A stretch of 64,000 bases of DNA from Cepaea nemoralis (GCA_014155875.1 JACEFZ010002092.1:186001-250000), one strand, 5' to 3'. Counted from the stretch's first letter, positions 10,250-20,084 are shown. Made by a program: numbers and translations. Notes: generated by a model not told the origin, from the sequence alone.

Positions 10250-10807
10250 TTACCTCTCCATCTCGACCTCTTTAAAAGATGTCCTCAGGTCCTCTTCCTC
10301 ATGAGTTTCACCTCTCTTTGAAGTAAAATGAGATTCCTGGGAGTCTTGTACTGGCAAACCAGTTAGTCCGCTTATCTTGTGGTACAAACAATTGTCCTCT
10401 AGGTAACTGTTAATGTGTAACTTATCTGAACTCATAATTAGTGCTTCTTCCTGCATTGCAGTAGTGAAATTCACCTGGGATTCCGTTTCTTCCTTCCTCC
10501 CACTTTCAGTCAGATTTAATTCCACTTCGTGATCCTCTGAACAGAATGGAATCTGAGAATCAGCTAGGTCTGTGCCTGCGACCTCATTAAAGGTTGTCTT
10601 CAGTTCCTCTTTCTCTCGAGATTCATTTCTTGTAGAAGTCAAGTGGTTTTCCTGAAGGTCCTCTACTGGCGAACCAGTTAAACCACTATTGCTGTTTTGC
10701 AAACAGTTATCACGTTTGTGACTGTTTGAAGTGCCATTGGCACGTTTCTTCTTCCCTCTTTTACGTTTAGGACTGGGTCGAATGAAAACATGTAATGCCC
10801 GGTCCAT
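10250..10807 (-). CDS. Unrecognised open frame with internal repeat
   Basis: A 185-codon minus-strand frame. It opens 'MDRALHVFIRPSPKRKRGKK', a basic stretch resembling a nuclear localisation signal, and is otherwise acidic. A unit of about 135 residues begins to repeat: 'SGLTGSPVEDLQENHLTS' recurs as 'SGLTGLPVQDSQESHFTS', and 'ELKTTFNEV' as 'DLRTSFKEV'. The ATG overlaps the TAA of the upstream frame as TAATG. No known domain is recognised. It may be a host gene exon, a domesticated or decayed element, or noncoding sequence that happens to be open; the duplicated coding-like unit favours a former protein. Confidence 0.45.
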   Translation of the reverse strand: MDRALHVFIRPSPKRKRGKKKRANGTSNSHKRDNCLQNSNSGLTGSPVEDLQENHLTSTRNESREKEELKTTFNEVAGTDLADSQIPFCSEDHEVELNLTESGRKEETESQVNFTTAMQEEALIMSSDKLHINSYLEDNCLYHKISGLTGLPVQDSQESHFTSKRGETHEEEDLRTSFKEVEMER

Positions 10808-11040
10808 TACCTCTGATTCCTGGTTGGGTGAGCATCCATATCTCTTACATTATTTTCCGCTAGAAAGGTTAGCTTCTCCGCATTGACTGCTTCCATATGC
10901 GTTTTTTCCATCTCTACTATTTCAGTTTTGCTACGCTCTTGTGCTTCAAAGAACTCATCATTTCTTTTAGTCATCATTTCTTCCCATTCTCTGCACTCAT
11001 GACCCAGTGTTATTATTACATTGTGCCAGTCCGTCATGTC
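10807..11040 (-). CDS. Unrecognised open frame, coiled-coil-like
   Basis: The minus-strand frame carries 'HECREWEEMMTKRNDEFFEA' and 'KTEIVEMEKTHMEAVNAEKL', rich in Glu/Lys/Met heptads, then stops at TAA overlapping the next ATG. Continuing the frame upstream (to 11208) enters sequence that resembles the LINE-R2/R3 linker, so I stop the call at about 11040. The helical acidic/basic pattern resembles the C-terminal helix of Myb/SANT-like proteins, but I do not recognise a family. Confidence 0.35.
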   Translation of the reverse strand, partial: DMTDWHNVIITLGHECREWEEMMTKRNDEFFEAQERSKTEIVEMEKTHMEAVNAEKLTFLAENNVRDMDAHPTRNQR

Positions 11041-11165
11041 TTCCAGAACTTCAACCCACTCTCTTTCATGATTGATGGTCTCTAGATCACACATCTGATT
11101 TATAGAAAGTTCTGCCTGTGCCATCCAGGACCTGCCTCGTCTTAGTCTATGACCCTTTACCATAT
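11040..11165 (-). mobile_element. LINE-R3 inverted 5' segment
   Basis: The minus strand encodes 'MVKGHRLRRGRSWMAQAE', matching the pre-RNase H linker of the related LINE at 51636-52980 ('SCLKRGKSWMGQAEDIL'). It is inverted relative to the RNase H piece that starts at 11166, as expected from twin priming. Confidence 0.6.
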
Positions 11166-11882
11166 CCATTGAAGTTTGAAGTGCAACAGCTGATCCAGAG
11201 CAACACACATCAAGGTGACATAGTCATCTACACTGATGGGTCAGTGGTGAGAAACAGACATAGTGGCTGGGGCTTTATTGCAAAGGCTAATGGGCGAGTC
11301 TTGAAAAAAGAAGAGCCTGGCATATGAGACTACGACCTCCAGCATGAGAATGGAGGTGGAGGCAGTAACAGCGGCATTCCAGTGGCAAGAGGAGACTACT
11401 GCAACACACGTTGTGTTCATTATGGATTCAAAGAGTGTGCTTAGCAAGGTGGAGAAAGGAATGTTTCATGTGGAATGGCTCTCGTCGCTTCAGAGGTCAC
11501 AGATTGTGAGAATTGTATGGATATTTTGCCCTGGCCAAGCGGATGTATGGGGGGATAAACAGGCTGATAGGCTAGCAGGGAATTCACCTCTTGGTGGTAT
11601 TTTGCCTATGGACAAGGGGGAGGTGGTCATGCACTTGTGGGACCAGGTGGAGAAGGCGGAGGAACAGATTGAGAACCCATATGTGGAAAGAATGAGATTG
11701 TGGGGGTTCGGCAGGGTTTCCAATCTCAAAACTGAGAGGGAAGACCAGGAGAACTTTTAATCAGATAGCGGTGGGAACGATTAGTAGTATGACTCTTTGC
11801 TGGCTGTTGAACGAGGGGACTGAGCACATATGGGAATGTCCTGAGTGCAGTGATGTCAGTTCTTAACTCAACTCAACTCAAC
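11166..11882 (+). mobile_element. LINE-R3 RNase H and 3' end
   Basis: Plus strand: 'FEVQQLIQSNTHQGDIVIY', the RNase H signature 'YTDGSVVRNRHSGWGF', 'MDSKSVLSKVEKGMFH', 'VWIFCPGQADVWGDKQADRL' and finally 'EHIWECPECSDV', then a (CTCAA)n tail at 11865-11882. A frame break falls near 11325. A second copy at 35651-36118 is closely similar. RNase H removes the RNA strand during retrotransposition in the I/Jockey-type LINEs that carry it. Confidence 0.85.
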
Positions 11883-11883
11883 T

Positions 11884-12010
11884 ACTTGCCAGGAAATTTT
11901 CTGGTATCTACTTCAGGCTGAATTAAACTAATCAAAGCCAGATTAATTTAAAGACAAAAAAATCTGCTTCAATGAGGATACGAACACATGACCACCGGGC
12001 CTACAGGCAC
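11884..12010 (-). mobile_element. SINE-D fragment (tRNA-derived)
   Basis: The minus strand reads 'GCCTGTAGGCCCGGTGGTCA', then 'TGTGTTCGTATCC' (B-box-like), then an A-rich body and 'CAGAAAATTTCCTGGCAAG'. It ends about 120 bp before PCYOX1 exon 3. Confidence 0.6.
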
Positions 12011-12132
12011 TACCATATTTGGATCATTATTATTATGTTTATTTTATGAAAATGTTTATTTGTTAATATTATTTTTCATGTTATGTGATCAGGTGATGGA
12101 GTTTGAAGAGCACATTTGTAATTTATTTTCAG

Positions 12133-12310
12133 GTGTCGATGAGCACACAACAGGAGATACTTTCTTTGGACTGTGTGATGAATCTGGCATCTATTTTCAA
12201 ACAAGCAGATGGGACATTATCAGTTTGGCAAAACTTTTTTGGCGATATGGTCTTGATCTGCACACTTCACAGCGTTGGACAGAGAGTCTAATGGAGGACA
12301 AGTTTGAGAG
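12133..12310 (+). CDS. PCYOX1: Prenylcysteine oxidase exon 3
   Basis: The exon opens after acceptor ATTTATTTTCAG (ends 12132) and encodes about 58 codons. These include 'FGLCDESGIYF', 'TSRWDIISLAKLFWRYGLD' and 'MEDKFERF', matching the family segment after the FAD fold. Splice phase fits on both sides: A|GT with exon 2, and AG|G with exon 4, giving Arg. The donor is GTTTGT at 12311-12316, a poor consensus, and an 85-bp tandem duplication starting at 12306 copies this donor to 12396. SINE-D-derived sequence lies on both sides of the exon. Confidence 0.88.
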
Positions 12311-12475
12311 GTTTGTGCTAATAGACTTGAACTGGAAATACTATCTTTACCTAGTACACTGATGCAGTCCACGCAGTCTAAAATGGATATGAGAGGTTTG
12401 TGCTAATAAACTTGAACTGGAAAGACTATCTTTACCTAGTACACTGATGCAGTCCACGCAGTCTAAAATGGATAA
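12306..12475 (+). repeat. 85-bp tandem duplication including the exon 3 splice donor
   Basis: Units 12306-12390 and 12391-12475 both start GAGAGGTTTGTGCTAATA and end CTAAAATGGATA, with about two differences. The first unit contains the last 5 nt of exon 3 and its GTTTGT donor. Confidence 0.9.
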
Positions 12476-12590
12476 CAGGTAGTGTCCTGGGAAGTCAAGC
12501 TGGCCGACATGATATCGAGCATATCAACCATAGAGTGGTGATTGGTCTGTGACAAATATGAGGCTAATACCAGTTTGCCTAAAGACACAT
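12440..12590 (+). repeat. SINE-D 3'-half relic
   Basis: 'CTAAAATGGATAACAGG', 'GTCCTGGGAAGTCAAG' and 'GTGGTGATTGGTCTGTGAC' match the 3' half of the SINE-D at 57835-58045. It overlaps the end of the tandem duplication. Confidence 0.5.
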
Positions 12591-12663
12591 AAACATGTCC
12601 ATTATGTTTTTTTAACGCTGATGACTGCATGGGCTCAGAAGAAGAATATAATGAAAGTGATTT

Positions 12664-13235
12664 TACGAGGGGAAGACAATTAGTAAGTCACAAATGGCTG
12701 TAGAAAAATAACTAAATATGATAACAACTTGAAACCAGTTTATTTTTATACATACATTGTCCCTTTATTTCTCAACATAATTTCCACCAACATTGATGCA
12801 CTTATCCCATCGTTTTATCAGTCCTGCCAAACCGGCTACATAGAACTGCGTGTTCTGTTTTCTAAACCACGTTTTCACTTCACATTCAACTTCGGTGTCA
12901 TTTGTGAAATGTCTCCCGCCAAGGCGGGTTTTCAGTGGACCAAAAAGGTGGAAATCGCTAGGGGCTACGTCCACTGAAAACCCACCTTGGCGGGAGACAT
13001 TTTGCGAATGGCGCCGAAGTTGAATGTGAAGTGAAAACATGGTTTAAAAAACAGAGAATGCAGACCGTTTGGGAGGACTGATAAAACGATGGGATAAGTG
13101 CTTCAATATTGGTATAAATTATGTTGAGAAATAAAGGGACAGTGTATGTATAAAAGTAAACTGGTATCAAATTTTTATCATATTTAGTTATTTTTCTACA
13201 GCCATTTGTGACTTACTTATTGACTTCCCCTAATA
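12664..13235. mobile_element. Foldback mariner derivative, ~570 bp palindrome
   Basis: Both arms are the mariner transposase 3' end in opposite orientation. The left arm (12664 to about 12955) reads on the minus strand as '..LIKRWDKCINVGGNYVEK' stop. The right arm (about 12965-13235) reads the same on the plus strand. Terminal repeats are TACGAGGGGAAG..AGTAAGTCACAAATGG and its inverse TATTAGGGGAAG at 13235. No transposase could be made. Similar units are at 34246-34828 and 35196-36238. Confidence 0.85.
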
Positions 13236-13239
13236 TATT

Positions 13240-14260
13240 CAATTGTCATATTTAAGTGGACCACTTTTATCATACCCAATCCGCAATCTAATATCTTAGT
13301 GGATTTAAGACGTAATTCTCTTGGGCAAGGGGGAAAAATAGGAAGTCTCTTATTGATGTAAAAAGTGCCTTGACATCTGAAAATTATAATGGGCTGTTTG
13401 CCAATGTGTTAACCGGGAACCTTAAGGGAAATAAATAATGTGAACTGTAACCTACCAAAAGGCAACTAAGGAGGGTTGGGTGAAGGACTGGTTGCCCCAA
13501 CCCAATGGTCAAATTTAGCTGCTAAACCCAGTCAAATGTGAACAAGTCTAAAGTTAGGAAAGAATAATATCTCAGTTAACAAGAGGAAGAATGTGCAATG
13601 CAGATAAAGCTGCAACAGTATGGATCGCAGACTTACTTACTTACCTGTGACAATACTCAGAATTGTCACCTCAGATGTTAGAAAAATGCTTGAAATGGGA
13701 AAGACAGAACATGTGGTAGAAAAATGAAATATAAAATTAGGGTTTCTGTCAAACAGATCCTGTAATAGTATAAAACATTTTCCTGCGATCAGCTTCTTGA
13801 CAAAAAATATGCGTACAACTTCATAGTGATGCTTTGAAGTGTACACAATTTCACATTCAATCCCATTGAAAAATATTCACACATTTCAATGTTTGCGATA
13901 AGTGGTAAGATTTAAAACAAAAATAATCAGGTTTCATGAAATAACCCACATTTTGGCGACACCTCTGAAGACTGCCAATTTAAACAACTCGGGGTTCTTG
14001 GCATGAGGCCAATCCCGTGAAACCCGCAGAATATTCAAATTTGCACGCTGATTGTCTGGCTACGATGTAATACATTTAAAATTACGACCTTAATCTCTGA
14101 CTCGTAAATTATATACTGCATATAAACAAACTTTGAAATCTGCTGTACAATCTCTAGAACAAAAAAAAAATTTTTGGGTTGGACATCATGATAAGATTAT
14201 ATGCTAAATCTCATCATTTTACCTCAAGCTGGTTACTGAGATATGGAATTTTATATTAGG
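13240..14260. other. PCYOX1 intron 3 stretch with nothing recognised
   Basis: About 1 kb of AT-rich intronic sequence. No ORF, RNA gene or repeat family of this window found. Confidence 0.45.
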
Positions 14261-14389
14261 GCAGACAAAAGTAAATGGACTATAGTTGGTTTGCTCTGTA
14301 ATATAATACCTGGGAAAGGTAAATAAAACATAAGATTCAGCTGATGTTGATGAATCTACAGTGTGTTTACTTTTGTCTGGGATATTTTG

Positions 14390-15005
14390 CTCCAACTATT
14401 CAGATGAATTGCAGGCCCTAAACATTACAGCATCAGCACAATGTCAATGGCAACAGTTTGTATTCCATAGTGATGAATTTTCAATTCCACAAGCCCTCAG
14501 CGGTGACAAACAAATGGTATTGGGAAAAAAAAAACACACACACACACTAAATGCATTGAATACCAACAGAAGAGTAATATTGCGGTGGAAACTGACATAT
14601 TGTGGCATAACAAGAAACGTGAGAGCAAACACGTTGTCAAATTAGGGGACAACACACGTGCATACGAATCAATCTATAATCTACAATGAAAAGAGGACCA
14701 ACATCTTGGTCGTTAAGAAGAAAGCCCACTACAGAGACACTGACAACTATTGTCATAGTGCAAAACAGGTAATCATGTTCCGTCTCTGAACAGTAAACAG
14801 CAGAGTAGACAATCTTTCACGAAGACTCAAAGCGGGTCTGTCACCCATGTGTACGTGTGAACAAACTACACAGACAGCTGAACAGATCCTTAAAAATGGA
14901 CACATGATGACTAAATTGCGGTATCATTTCTGGTCACTCCATACGCACATTAACGCACAGCTATTAGGAAGCTTTCACGAACTCAATATAAAAAGCTAAA
15001 TGCAT
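14390..15005 (+). mobile_element. LINE-R1 relic (RNase H end and zinc knuckle)
   Basis: Plus-strand decayed text: 'FHSDEFSIPQALSGDKQM' (RNase H acidic motif), 'RRVILRWKLTYCGITRNVRA' (from the 'WIPSHCGI' motif) and 'LSPMCTCEQTTQTAEQIL' (knuckle). Several stops and frameshifts, and a (CA)n at 14534-14546. Confidence 0.7.
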
Positions 15006-15178
15006 CCTAGTAACATGAATACTTGTGTACAGTTATTGACCAGCAGCTGAAGAAACAAGAAGGAAATGAAAAATAAGGTAAGAAATATATTCCTTCTACT
15101 TTCCTGTCAATTTACACATTATTTACCCCATGCCTCTGTAAATTCTGTCTTTACTAATATTACACATGCACCCCTCTT

Positions 15179-15410
15179 GGGAGTCACCGTGGTGAAGTGG
15201 TCAAGCCGTCTGACTCGGGCTCCGAAGGTTGTATGTTCGATTCCTTCATTTCACGAGTGCATTATTTCGGAGACGTCCGAGGGTCGTCGCTGGAGCTACG
15301 GAGTTCATGCATTGTGCGACCGCTTTCCGCCCTGCGGAAAGAGACTGAGCCATATGGGATAAAAACCTGGTGCAATGCAGCCGACCCTGTCGACTTTTAA
15401 GCTACTTTTT
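15179..15410 (+). mobile_element. SINE-B (tRNA-derived)
   Basis: The head GGGAGTCACCGTGGTGAAGT has an A box TGGTGAAGTGG, and GTTCGATTCC at about 15236-15245 is the B box. The body contains a stem TCCGCCCTGCGGA and ends GTCGACTTTTAAGC. Copies on the minus strand are at 33344-33585 and 39430-39665. It lies in PCYOX1 intron 3. Confidence 0.85.
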
Positions 15411-16015
15411 TATTGCACCCACTCCCATATGAATCTGGCTACGCCTTGTACATGTGTCCTTACCAGAAATAACGTGGTTTACTGTAAGACTAGTTTGTTA
15501 GCGTGAATTCACTACATTTTCCCCAAAACATCAAAGAAATGTCGCCGCTTTCGATGATTTCAGTTGCTTTTGGACCTATCAAAGACATTTTCCTTGGGTG
15601 GGGGTAAATATAAGACGGCAGGTAAAATTTCATAACGATGCAACAGAAGGTTTTCAAAATAATTGATCGCGTGAATGACGGTATTCATTTCTGGACATAC
15701 TATAGACTTGTACATGCTTCCCTTAAGTGATTTCCCTTCCCTCAGCTCTATGCTCAGACTTCATATGTCTACATATCCAACATATAACCTCTCAGTCCCG
15801 TGAAAGTAATTATTAAAATTACTATTATATCATTTTTATTTTATAAGGTCGTGGGACTTATGGGGCAACATAATTTTTAGGTTTTAATTCCCATCAGTCG
15901 TATTTCCCATGACTGCTTGCTAACAAGATGGCTGTCAGACACTAGTAACCTAGCAATGTTTGAAAACTGGATGTTTTGATATATGTGAATTATTTTGAAA
16001 CGTCAATCCAAAAAC
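15411..16015. other. PCYOX1 intron 3 spacer
   Basis: No gene or repeat recognised. Confidence 0.4.
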
Positions 16016-16016
16016 A

Positions 16017-16860
16017 AATACCGCAAGAACACTGCATGACAAGAACACAGAAGAAGAACCATCGGCAAATTACACCATTAAAGAACTCCTATTTGTGGAC
16101 GACCAATCACTAATAGCAAAATCAGAAGCTGAATTACAAGACCACATGAATAGTCTAAATGAAATGAGTGGGGAACATAACATGAAAATTAGCACAAGCA
16201 AAATAGAGGTAATACTATAACCAAAGAAGAAAAAACAACCGTTCACCTAAACGCACATCCCCTGAAACAAGTAAAGAGCTTCAAGTACCTAGGAAGTATA
16301 ATATCATCAAATGGCAAATGAGAAGACGAGATCAAAAATAGATGCAATTAGGCAAACCAACTCATTGGACAAATGGCACCAGTACTAAAGATACACATGT
16401 ATCAATAACTACTAAGAAAGCACTTTACAACACAATCTTCCTACCAACTCTATGTTACCAATGCCAAACCTGGACAATGCAGAAAAAGAGAAAAGAAAAC
16501 TCACAACAACAGAAATGAGATTCCTGAGAAGAATACTCAATGTATCAAGAAGAGATAAGATCAGAAATGAAGAAATCAGGACTAAAGTGGGGGTTATAGC
16601 AGCGCTAGATTTTATTAGAAGGCAGCAAGTCAAATGGTTTGGCCATGCAAGTAGATTACCAACTAACAGTATACAATAACAAGCAATGATTTACAGACCA
16701 GATGGAAGCAGATTACGAGGCCGACATGTAAACGATGGAAGGAGGGAATAGCAGAGTCCATGGGAATATCGATACATGAAGCCCATAAGTCGGCACTTTC
16801 CCGCTATTTATACTTCACATCGACATCGCAAGGTACAAGATGAGATGAGATGAGAATCCA
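16017..16860 (+). mobile_element. LINE-C 3' end, decayed
   Basis: Plus-strand RT C-terminal text with many stops: 'ELLF.DDQ' around 16085, 'KQVKSFKYLGSIISSNGK', 'ANQLIGQMAPVLK', 'EMRFLRRILNVSRRDKIRNE' and 'QQVKWFGHASRLPTNSI', then 'SALSRYLYFTST' and a (GATGA)n tail at 16838-16856. The longer copy is at 24070-33990. Confidence 0.85.
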
Positions 16861-17257
16861 AATATGAAGTACATTTCATCTAATTATAATAGTAATAATT
16901 TTACCGAAGTAGCTTCCTTGTATTAGTCTGTGATGTGATAGCACCATCACATTTTGCATGCCTGAATGCATGGAGGGAGCTAGTCTTTCCCTCACTTTCA
17001 CTGGCATTGAGCCCATGCTCATAACAATATCTGAACTATCAACTTCGCTAGCTAGCTCGCTATCTTTCATATACAGAAACAATTTTAATGACATTGTATT
17101 GGTGTAGACATGTAGAAGCAAACCAAAACTTCTCGATATCACACAGTCAGTAAGAATTACTACTTGTGGAATACAAAGAGTCAGACCTGTGAATGTCATT
17201 AACCATGTTCAACAACTCCGGTGCCAGCTGCATGCAATCTTCTCTTGACATTTTCAG

Positions 17258-17466
17258 GTTATATGAATTCCAGGAGCGAGGCATGGCTTTTACGACGCTA
17301 AGGGAAATGCTGGCGGCGATGAGTGAAGATGTCCTCAACATGACAAGCTATACTGCGCAGGATGTCCTCTCTAACGCTGGGCTGTCTCAGAGATTCATCA
17401 GTGAGTTAGCAATGGCTGCCATGAGAGCCAACTATGGACAAACAACTGAGACACATGGTTTTGTGG
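17258..17466 (+). CDS. PCYOX1: Prenylcysteine oxidase exon 4
   Basis: The acceptor is TTGACATTTTCAG (ends 17257) and the donor GTATGT at 17467. The 69 codons include 'RLYEFQERGMAFTT', 'VLNMTSYTAQDVLSNAGLS' and 'RANYGQTTETHGFVG', the conserved 'NYGQ' region of the family. The phase matches its neighbours exactly (G from this exon joins GT of exon 5 as Gly). One potential N-glycosylation site (NMT) is visible. Open frame intact. Confidence 0.9.
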
Positions 17467-17544
17467 GTATGTTTGTATTCTTCATTGCCAATAACAATCA
17501 GATAGCTGTCAGTTTGTATATATTTGAAAAAAAGTTAGTTAGTT

Positions 17545-17760
17545 GCATATCATTTTACAGGACATCGCAGTCAATCCTGCATTTTTTGCTGTTGTGATCT
17601 CCTTGGCAAGTTTATTTTCAGTAGTTTGCCGTTGCTTTCTGAATGACCGGCACCCATACCATTTCATAAAAAAACAACACAGGCCAGTCTGCTGTCAGAT
17701 CGCCTGCATCTGTTTCAAACATGGATATGGGGTTCATGAACGTCGTCCATAACTACTTCG
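17545..17760 (-). repeat. SINE-A relic in PCYOX1 intron 4
   Basis: The plus strand shows CATATCATTTTACAGGACAT, 'CAGTAGTTTGCCGTTGCTTT' and 'GAATGACCGGCACCCATACC', the complement of the SINE-A body, then a degenerate tRNA-like part ('GTTTCAAACATGG'). Confidence 0.7.
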
Positions 17761-17914
17761 CCACGGAATATAGTTGAAAGAATTTTCTTATTCTATACTA
17801 ACCAGCTCATCAAATGTTGAATAGTCTTCTACTTCTTGCACATCTTCTCCTTCTCTTTTTTCTTTTTCTGCTTCTTCTCCGCTCGTTCTCACATAACCAT
17901 GTTGGCAGTCTATC

Positions 17915-18165
17915 TGAGGTTCCTCTAATGACCAAACAGTTCCTCTTAACATCATTCAGTTCCTCTCATCACCATACAGTTCCTCTCAACATCATACAAT
18001 TCCTCTAAATACCATACAGTTCCTCTCAACACCATACAGTTCCTCTCAACACCATACAGTTCCTCTCAACACTGTACAGTTCCTCTCATCACCATACATT
18101 TCATCTCATAACCAAACAGTTCTTGTAATCACCATACAGTTCCTCTCATCACCAAACAGAATGTA
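17915..18165. repeat. 20-bp minisatellite, about 11 units
   Basis: Units of AGTTCCTCTCAACACCATAC with point variants (ATCACC, AACATC) from about 17927 to 18160, in PCYOX1 intron 4. Confidence 0.9.
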
Positions 18166-18404
18166 TTGCTAATAACCATGTATGACACATGTCTAAATTC
18201 CATTTAGACATATCAAGGGATATGATGAATATTTCCCATGACCTGTGAACATGTGAGGAGTAATGTAGTCAGTATTATGCTGCCTTTACTTTCCAAGACT
18301 AATCTTTGATGGCTATTTTACAGGGACACCCCACCCCCCCAATTTATATTAGTATGGGGAAGATTCTGTGGATTTGACAATGAACCACTTGTTTGTAATC
18401 AGGT

Positions 18405-18665
18405 GCTCAACCATTATGCTTCTTGTTCTTCTGTTGCCTGTTATCTCCCAGTGGAGCATAGTCCCTCAACCAGCTGACTCTGATTTCTTTGTGGAGTTGT
18501 TCATGATTGGTGGGATTTTGCAGCTAAAGTTTTCTACAGGGTGGGGTAGCCATTGTCATGCCAACCCTCCTTAGTCACCCCTGACAACATGCAGGGGAGG
18601 CTACTGTGTTACTGTCTTTGCCTCCCTTATGGGCCTTGGTCATTCACTAGGCAAATGCTACTATG
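18405..18665 (+). repeat. Repeat family shared with 56220-56410
   Basis: 'TTTTGCAGCTAAAGTTTTCT', 'GGGTAGCCATTGTCATGCCA' and 'TGTGTTACTGTCTTTGCCTC' match, with divergence, 'TTTGCAGCTGAAGTTTTTTA' and following text at 56268. Type unknown. 18165-18405 shows nothing else. Confidence 0.5.
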
Positions 18666-18689
18666 ATCCCTTTAACGGTGTTTGTGCAT

Positions 18690-18990
18690 CAAGAATGATG
18701 ATGACCATTCATTTCATCCAGTAGGCTTGAAATTTTGGAGCTGTTAGTTCTAAGATGCCTATACGGCCTATTTTTGGCTTGAAATGTTCTTTGACAATGT
18801 GGGCAAAGAATGCTTGACATTCCAGAGGAGGATCTCCTGTGGTGATTTTTTTTTCCAGCCTTTTTTCACAGCTTTTGCAGTTCTGTTTGCTTCACAAGTG
18901 ATGTACGCCACAAATTTTGGTCTTTGGCAGCAGTCTCCCAAGTTTTGTGATGAATTCCAAAAGCTTTTAGTGAGATCTTCAGAGCACCAT
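18690..18990 (-). mobile_element. RTE-A 3'-end insertion in PCYOX1 intron 4
   Basis: The minus strand reads 'SLKAFGIHHKTWETAAKDQN', then a frameshifted stretch, then 'SILCPHCQRTF', and 'DEMNGHHH' at the end. The same C-terminal zinc-finger tail is found at 4155-4411 and 26827-27060. It lies only about 60 bp before the exon 5 acceptor. Confidence 0.85.
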
Positions 18991-19052
18991 ATTACTATTT
19001 TAATAGTGAATGTTATTAACATATAGTCTCACTTCATGTTTTAAATTTTCAG

Positions 19053-19875
19053 GTGCCGTTTCTTTAGCGGGTGCAGAGCCAGGTTTATGGTCAGTACGTG
19101 ATGGTAACAATCAGATTGCGGTATCATTGCTGAAAGAGTCAAAGGCAAAACTGATAGGGCCAAGGTCACTTCTGTTCTGCTGCTAAATAGACCAGAAAGT
19201 GGAAATGTTTCATATGAAGTTACATATGAAGAGACACACTCTGAAGACAACAACATTATCAACTCCAAACAGTATGATATAGTTATCATGGCAGCGCCAG
19301 TTTTTGGATCCAGAAATAAAGTATCATTTGTAGACTTCCCTCATGACGTGACACCATTCAAACAGGATTATCACACAACAGTTGCCATGTTTGTTCAAGG
19401 AACTATCAATGCAAGCACGTTTCACTTGCCAAGTAGAGATGAACTTCCTCCAGAATTGCTCACCACCAGTGCAGACGTGTTCTTCAGTGCCATTGGCCAG
19501 CCATCTCCAGTGTTTCCAGATGCAAAAACAGAGAAGGTTCTGAACACTGAGCCTGCAGTCTGGAAGACTTTCTTAAATAAAGTTCCAACAGAGGAACAGA
19601 TTAGTCAGCTGTTTGATAGCCGAAGAGAACTGAAACTTGTGGAATGGTTAGCCTATCCCGAATATAAACCTAAAATGGACCTGCCACCGTTTGTGTTATA
19701 TGATAGATTATATTATATTAATGCCATTGAGAGTGCTGCGTCTGCTATGGAGATGAGTGTTATAGGAGCCAGGAATGTGGCACTGCTTGCAGTCAATCAG
19801 TGGCATGGATATTTTGGCAAGATTAATGTGGTTAACCTACCAGGTGAGGATGACAACAGAAAATCTGATTTATAA
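19053..19875 (+). CDS. PCYOX1: Prenylcysteine oxidase last exon, with apparent 1-nt deletion
   Basis: The acceptor TTAAATTTTCAG ends at 19052. The first frame reads 'GAVSLAGAEPGLWSVRDGN' then 'LLKESKAKLI'. It then runs into a stop at 19184-19186. The family text continues in the next frame from about 19156 ('RAKVTSVLLLNRPESGN'), through 'YDIVIMAAP', 'GTINASTFHLPSR', 'WLAYPEYKP' and 'LYYINAIESAASAMEMS', to TAA at 19873-19875. One lost base near 19150-19158 explains the shift. With it restored, the five exons total about 505 codons, the family's usual size, which supports ending at 19875. A GTGAGG at 19844 could be a donor to a further exon, but I see no need for one. Either the locus is a recent pseudogene or allele, or the base is an assembly error. 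Confidence 0.85.
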
Positions 19876-20084
19876 AAACATTTATTTAATTCCAGACATT
19901 TTTTTCTAGATTGTTGATTTCCTGCAATTTGTTTTCTTTTCTAGTTTAACGTATTTAGGCACGTTTCTGTTTCCGGTTCCTTTGCATGCCATGACTTCCT
20001 TTATATTTTTAAACTGTTTTTTTTTTCATGCTTGTAGTCCTTGCATTTTCTGTGTTTTGTTGTTTTATTGTTCTTGCCAAATCC

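Noticed and set aside
11344..11760. Host RNase H gene
   Set aside because: Repeated at 35651-36118 with a LINE tail and TSD, so it is a retrotransposon domain.
15179..15250. Functional tRNA gene (A and B boxes present)
   Set aside because: No intact cloverleaf or acceptor pairing, and the sequence continues into a SINE body repeated elsewhere. Same for the heads at 824-924, 37630-37693, 49056-49115 and 57665-57745.
17485..17535. 'NNNQIAVSL' text just after PCYOX1 exon 4, resembling the start of exon 5 ('NNQIAVSLL')
   Set aside because: Only about 10 residues match, the frame is then broken, and exon 5 itself has proper splice sites. Probably chance or a tiny duplicated scrap.
17915..18165. 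CRISPR-like array
   Set aside because: Direct 20-bp tandem units without unique spacers in a eukaryotic intron.
19844..19849. GTGAGG as a splice donor to a further PCYOX1 exon
   Set aside because: Reading through to the stop at 19873 gives the family length, and no matching exon was found downstream. Kept only as an alternative.
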